A stretch of DNA of 64,000 nt from Dinoroseobacter sp049801095. GTDB taxonomy: Bacteria > Pseudomonadota > Alphaproteobacteria > Rhodobacterales > Rhodobacteraceae. This document shows, one piece after another, positions 61,970 through 64,000 of the stretch. The notes under the pieces are model-generated. The model was not told where the DNA came from. It saw only the letters and a list, made by a program, of their open reading frames with translations, and searched no databases. A program made the position numbers and the translations under genes. The stretch is taken from the NCBI RefSeq assembly GCF_049801095.1, contig NZ_JBNAGH010000001.1, positions 558,001-622,000 of the forward strand. The letters run 5' to 3'. Numbering within the stretch: position 1 is the first letter of the stretch; every line of letters begins with the position of its first letter.

Positions 61970-62938
61970 TTATGGCCCTGCCGCAGGAGGCGGCGGAGCG
62001 GCGGCCTTACTGTGCGGAGCGTCAGCCTTGCTGGCAAGGGACGAATTGGCGCGCGGGGTGACAAGGAAGAGACCGACCATCATCAGGGCGGTCGCGGCCC
62101 AGACCGGACCGGAATAGCGCTCTCCGAGGATGAGCATCGCCCAGAAGAGGCCAAATCCCGTCACCAGATAGCTGACCTGCGCGGCAAAGACCGGACCGGA
62201 CCGGCCCACGAGCCAGACATAGCTGCTGTAGACCAACCCGTGGATCGTGGCGCTGGCCACGAGGGCCGCGTCCGGCGCGCCCCAGGGCGGGCGCGGGTCG
62301 ATCCACTGCCCCGAGAGCAGCGCGAAGGGCAGTGCCAGAACGATCCCGACCAGGGAGGCGCCCAGCAGGACCTGCACCGCATCCACCCCGTAAGTGCCCC
62401 ATTTCGCGACCACATTCCCCTCCAGCGCGTAGAAGAGCGGCGCCAGCAGCGAGACCGGCACCCAGATCAGCATCGCCGCATCGGGCAGCGCCGTACCGGG
62501 CAAAACGATCAGGGCGACACCCCCGAGACCACAACAAAGCCCCGCGATCCGCTTGAGTGAGAACTTGTCAAGCCCGAGGGCCAGGGCGATGGGAAAGGCC
62601 AGCATCGGCACAAGAGAGAGCAGAATCGACGTGATCCCCGAGGGCAGGTGCACGATTGCCGCGTAGGAGGCCGAATTGGGCAGCAAGGTGCCGATGATCG
62701 CCATGATCACATAGAGCCGGATCTGCTTGCGCCCGAGCGGCAGGCGCTTGCCACGCGCCAGCGTGATGGCTCCGAGGACCACCGCCCCCACGGCAAACTG
62801 CCAGAAGATCAGGCCGAAATGGCCATAGCCTTCGGAAACCGCGATTTTCGAGAGAGGTTGGGTAACCCCCCATCCGGCCCCGAGCACAACCAGCAGACCT
62901 GTCAGCCAGAGCCGCGCGCCGGGGGCCTGATCCGTCAT
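61970..62938 (-). CDS. DMT superfamily (EamA) transporter
   Basis: A 322-residue membrane protein with ten helices in two EamA repeats. The N-terminal half contains GWGVTQPLSKIAVSEGYGHFGLIFWQFAVGAV and GITSILLSLVPMLAFPIALAL. The C-terminal half includes VQVLLGASLVGIVLALPFALL and FGLFWAMLILGERYSGPVWAATALMMVGLFLV. A short hydrophilic tail follows. Substrate unknown. Its start overlaps the phosphoesterase stop (ATGA). Confidence 0.87.
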   Translation of the reverse strand: MTDQAPGARLWLTGLLVVLGAGWGVTQPLSKIAVSEGYGHFGLIFWQFAVGAVVLGAITLARGKRLPLGRKQIRLYVIMAIIGTLLPNSASYAAIVHLPSGITSILLSLVPMLAFPIALALGLDKFSLKRIAGLCCGLGGVALIVLPGTALPDAAMLIWVPVSLLAPLFYALEGNVVAKWGTYGVDAVQVLLGASLVGIVLALPFALLSGQWIDPRPPWGAPDAALVASATIHGLVYSSYVWLVGRSGPVFAAQVSYLVTGFGLFWAMLILGERYSGPVWAATALMMVGLFLVTPRANSSLASKADAPHSKAAAPPPPAAGP

Positions 62939-63777
62939 CGGACCGGCGCCGCGTCGGTGACCGGCGCAGGGCCCGCCGCTGCCAGCCGCCCGCCATGGCG
63001 GACCATTTCGACCCGCGTGGCCTTGCCCGTACGGTCATCGGTTTCGACATAGAGCCCCGAGAGCGTCGCCGGCCCCAGCGCCGGCACATAGCGCCCCTTG
63101 GACATGCCGGTGACGAAGCGGCGCATGGGTTCGGCCTTTTCCATACCGATCACCGAGTCGTAGTCGCCGCACATGCCCGCATCGGCCTGAAACGCCGTCC
63201 CGCCGGGCAGGATCTGCGCATCCGCGGTGGGAATATGCGTATGGGTGCCGACCACGACCGAGGCGCGCCCATCGCAGTAATGCCCCACGCCCATCTTCTC
63301 GGACGTGGCCTCGCAATGGATATCCACGAGGCTCGCCTGCACCAGACCGCCCAAGGGGTGGGCGCGCAGAACCCGGTCGAGATCCGAGAAGGGATCCGGG
63401 AAGGGCCTCTTCATGAAGACCTGCCCCAGCACTTGGGTGACGAGCACCTTGCGGCCCTGGCTCGCCGAATAGATCCTGTGACCGCGTCCAGGCGCGTCCT
63501 TGGCGAAATTCATCGGCCGCAGGATCCGCGGCTCGCTCTCGATGAATTGCAGCATGTCGCGCTGGTCAAAGGCGTGATCCCCAAGGGTCAGGCAATCCGC
63601 CCCCGCGGCCAGCAGCCCTTTGGCGTGATCGGGCGTGAGCCCCGCGCCATTGGACGCGTTCTCGCCATTCACCACCGCAAAATCGATCTTCCACGCCGCC
63701 CGCAGGCGGGGAAGCTCTTCCGCGATGGCGGACCGTCCGGCCCGCCCCATCACATCTCCAAGAAACAGCAGTCGCAT
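62935..63777 (-). CDS. TIGR00282 family metallophosphoesterase (YmdB-like)
   Basis: A 280-residue phosphoesterase. It starts MRLLFLGDVMGRAGR and has VVNGENASNGAGLTP, LTLGDHAFDQRDML (in place of the more usual GNH) and GVGHYCDGRASVVVGTHTHIPTAD, i.e. the dimetal ligands of the calcineurin-like fold. Relatives such as YmdB hydrolyse 2',3'-cyclic nucleotides. It is upstream of the DMT gene and overlaps it by four bases. ATG at 63777 is the standard start. Confidence 0.92.
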   Translation of the reverse strand: MRLLFLGDVMGRAGRSAIAEELPRLRAAWKIDFAVVNGENASNGAGLTPDHAKGLLAAGADCLTLGDHAFDQRDMLQFIESEPRILRPMNFAKDAPGRGHRIYSASQGRKVLVTQVLGQVFMKRPFPDPFSDLDRVLRAHPLGGLVQASLVDIHCEATSEKMGVGHYCDGRASVVVGTHTHIPTADAQILPGGTAFQADAGMCGDYDSVIGMEKAEPMRRFVTGMSKGRYVPALGPATLSGLYVETDDRTGKATRVEMVRHGGRLAAAGPAPVTDAAPVR

Positions 63778-63848
63778 GGGCCACCGTTAGGCCTCTGGCG
63801 GCTCCGGCGCAAGCGTGCTTATGCGCGCCCTTTGCGCGCGCAGGGGGC

Positions 63849-64000
63849 TCAGGACGGCAACAGACCCTCTTCGGTCACCAAACCGTCGAGGGGCTGATCC
63901 GTCTTCTCTCGGGGCAGTGGGTCCGGGGCCTCTTGCGCCGCATAGGCCAGACCGATGGCGCGCACGGGCCCCGCCGCACGCAAAAGCGCGAGCGTCCGGT
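63849..64000 (-). CDS. 5-formyltetrahydrofolate cyclo-ligase (3' end only)
   Basis: The final 50 or so residues of a gene that enters from the right edge. The translation (RTLALLRAAGPVRAIGLAYA, then AQE, PREKTDQPLDGLVTEEGLLPS and stop) matches the C-terminus of the 5-FTHF cyclo-ligase family, with the conserved GLAYAAQ and D-PLD-LVTE residues. It would convert 5-formyl-THF to methenyl-THF. The catalytic N-terminal part is outside the window. Confidence 0.78.
   Translation of the reverse strand, partial: RTLALLRAAGPVRAIGLAYAAQEAPDPLPREKTDQPLDGLVTEEGLLPS

Noticed and set aside
1..64000. tRNA, rRNA, CRISPR arrays, insertion sequences
   Set aside because: I looked for T-loop sequences, cloverleaf arms, evenly spaced long repeats with unique spacers, and transposase or integrase motifs, and saw none that hold up.

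Overview
The window looks like chromosome of a high-GC alphaproteobacterium of the Rhodobacterales (roseobacter group). The pointers are VPLPA-CTERM exported proteins, a short-form prolyl-tRNA synthetase, HdaA beside ppk1/ppx, a propionyl-CoA carboxylase locus with a PccR/ScfR-type regulator, and several small hypothetical proteins typical of that order. Genus is not assigned. I found no tRNA, rRNA, CRISPR array, transposase or integrase. About 60 genes are supported. Most long antisense frames are GC-driven shadows.

Layout. 0-3.6 kb: Ni/Co efflux protein with its DUF1007 partner, PPK2, and a VPLPA-CTERM protein. 4-13 kb: three more VPLPA/VPxxx-CTERM exported proteins (one with a metzincin zinc motif), a frameshifted malectin-like exported protein, parE, a low-GC HEPN/AbiU2-like gene, a cytochrome c with an FNR-type box, and a DMT transporter. 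13-18 kb: lolD, lolC, aqpZ, a peroxiredoxin and proS on the minus strand. 18.4-24 kb: plus-strand run of AI-2E permease, hdaA, ppk1, ppx. 24-27 kb: small exported protein, EEP-family phosphodiesterase/nuclease, TerB/J-domain protein, GNAT, VOC protein. 27-33 kb: complete overlapping mrpABCDEFG Na+/H+ antiporter operon with a structured leader. 33-46.7 kb: an OxyR-like regulator lacking the peroxidatic cysteine, then the propionate module: methylmalonyl-CoA mutase, pccA, pccB with small genes between, and pccR. 46.7-53.6 kb: YdcH, transporters, esterase, SLC13 permease, YebC. 53.7-60 kb: an accessory-looking block with a STAND (NB-ARC/TPR) NTPase and two tandem RTX-type proteins. 60-64 kb: second SLC13 permease, DMT transporter, TIGR00282 phosphoesterase, and the 3' end of a 5-formyl-THF cyclo-ligase.

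How the parts fit. Propionyl-CoA is carboxylated by PccAB; the product is rearranged by methylmalonyl-CoA mutase after epimerisation by an enzyme not in the window. TTTGCAAA-type sites lie in front of both pccB and the regulator gene. Polyphosphate is served by ppk1-ppx and a separate ppk2. The most promising poorly described material is the STAND NTPase next to the paired RTX proteins, and the left-hand cluster of C-terminally sorted exported proteins. Exosortase and type I secretion genes are not in the window.
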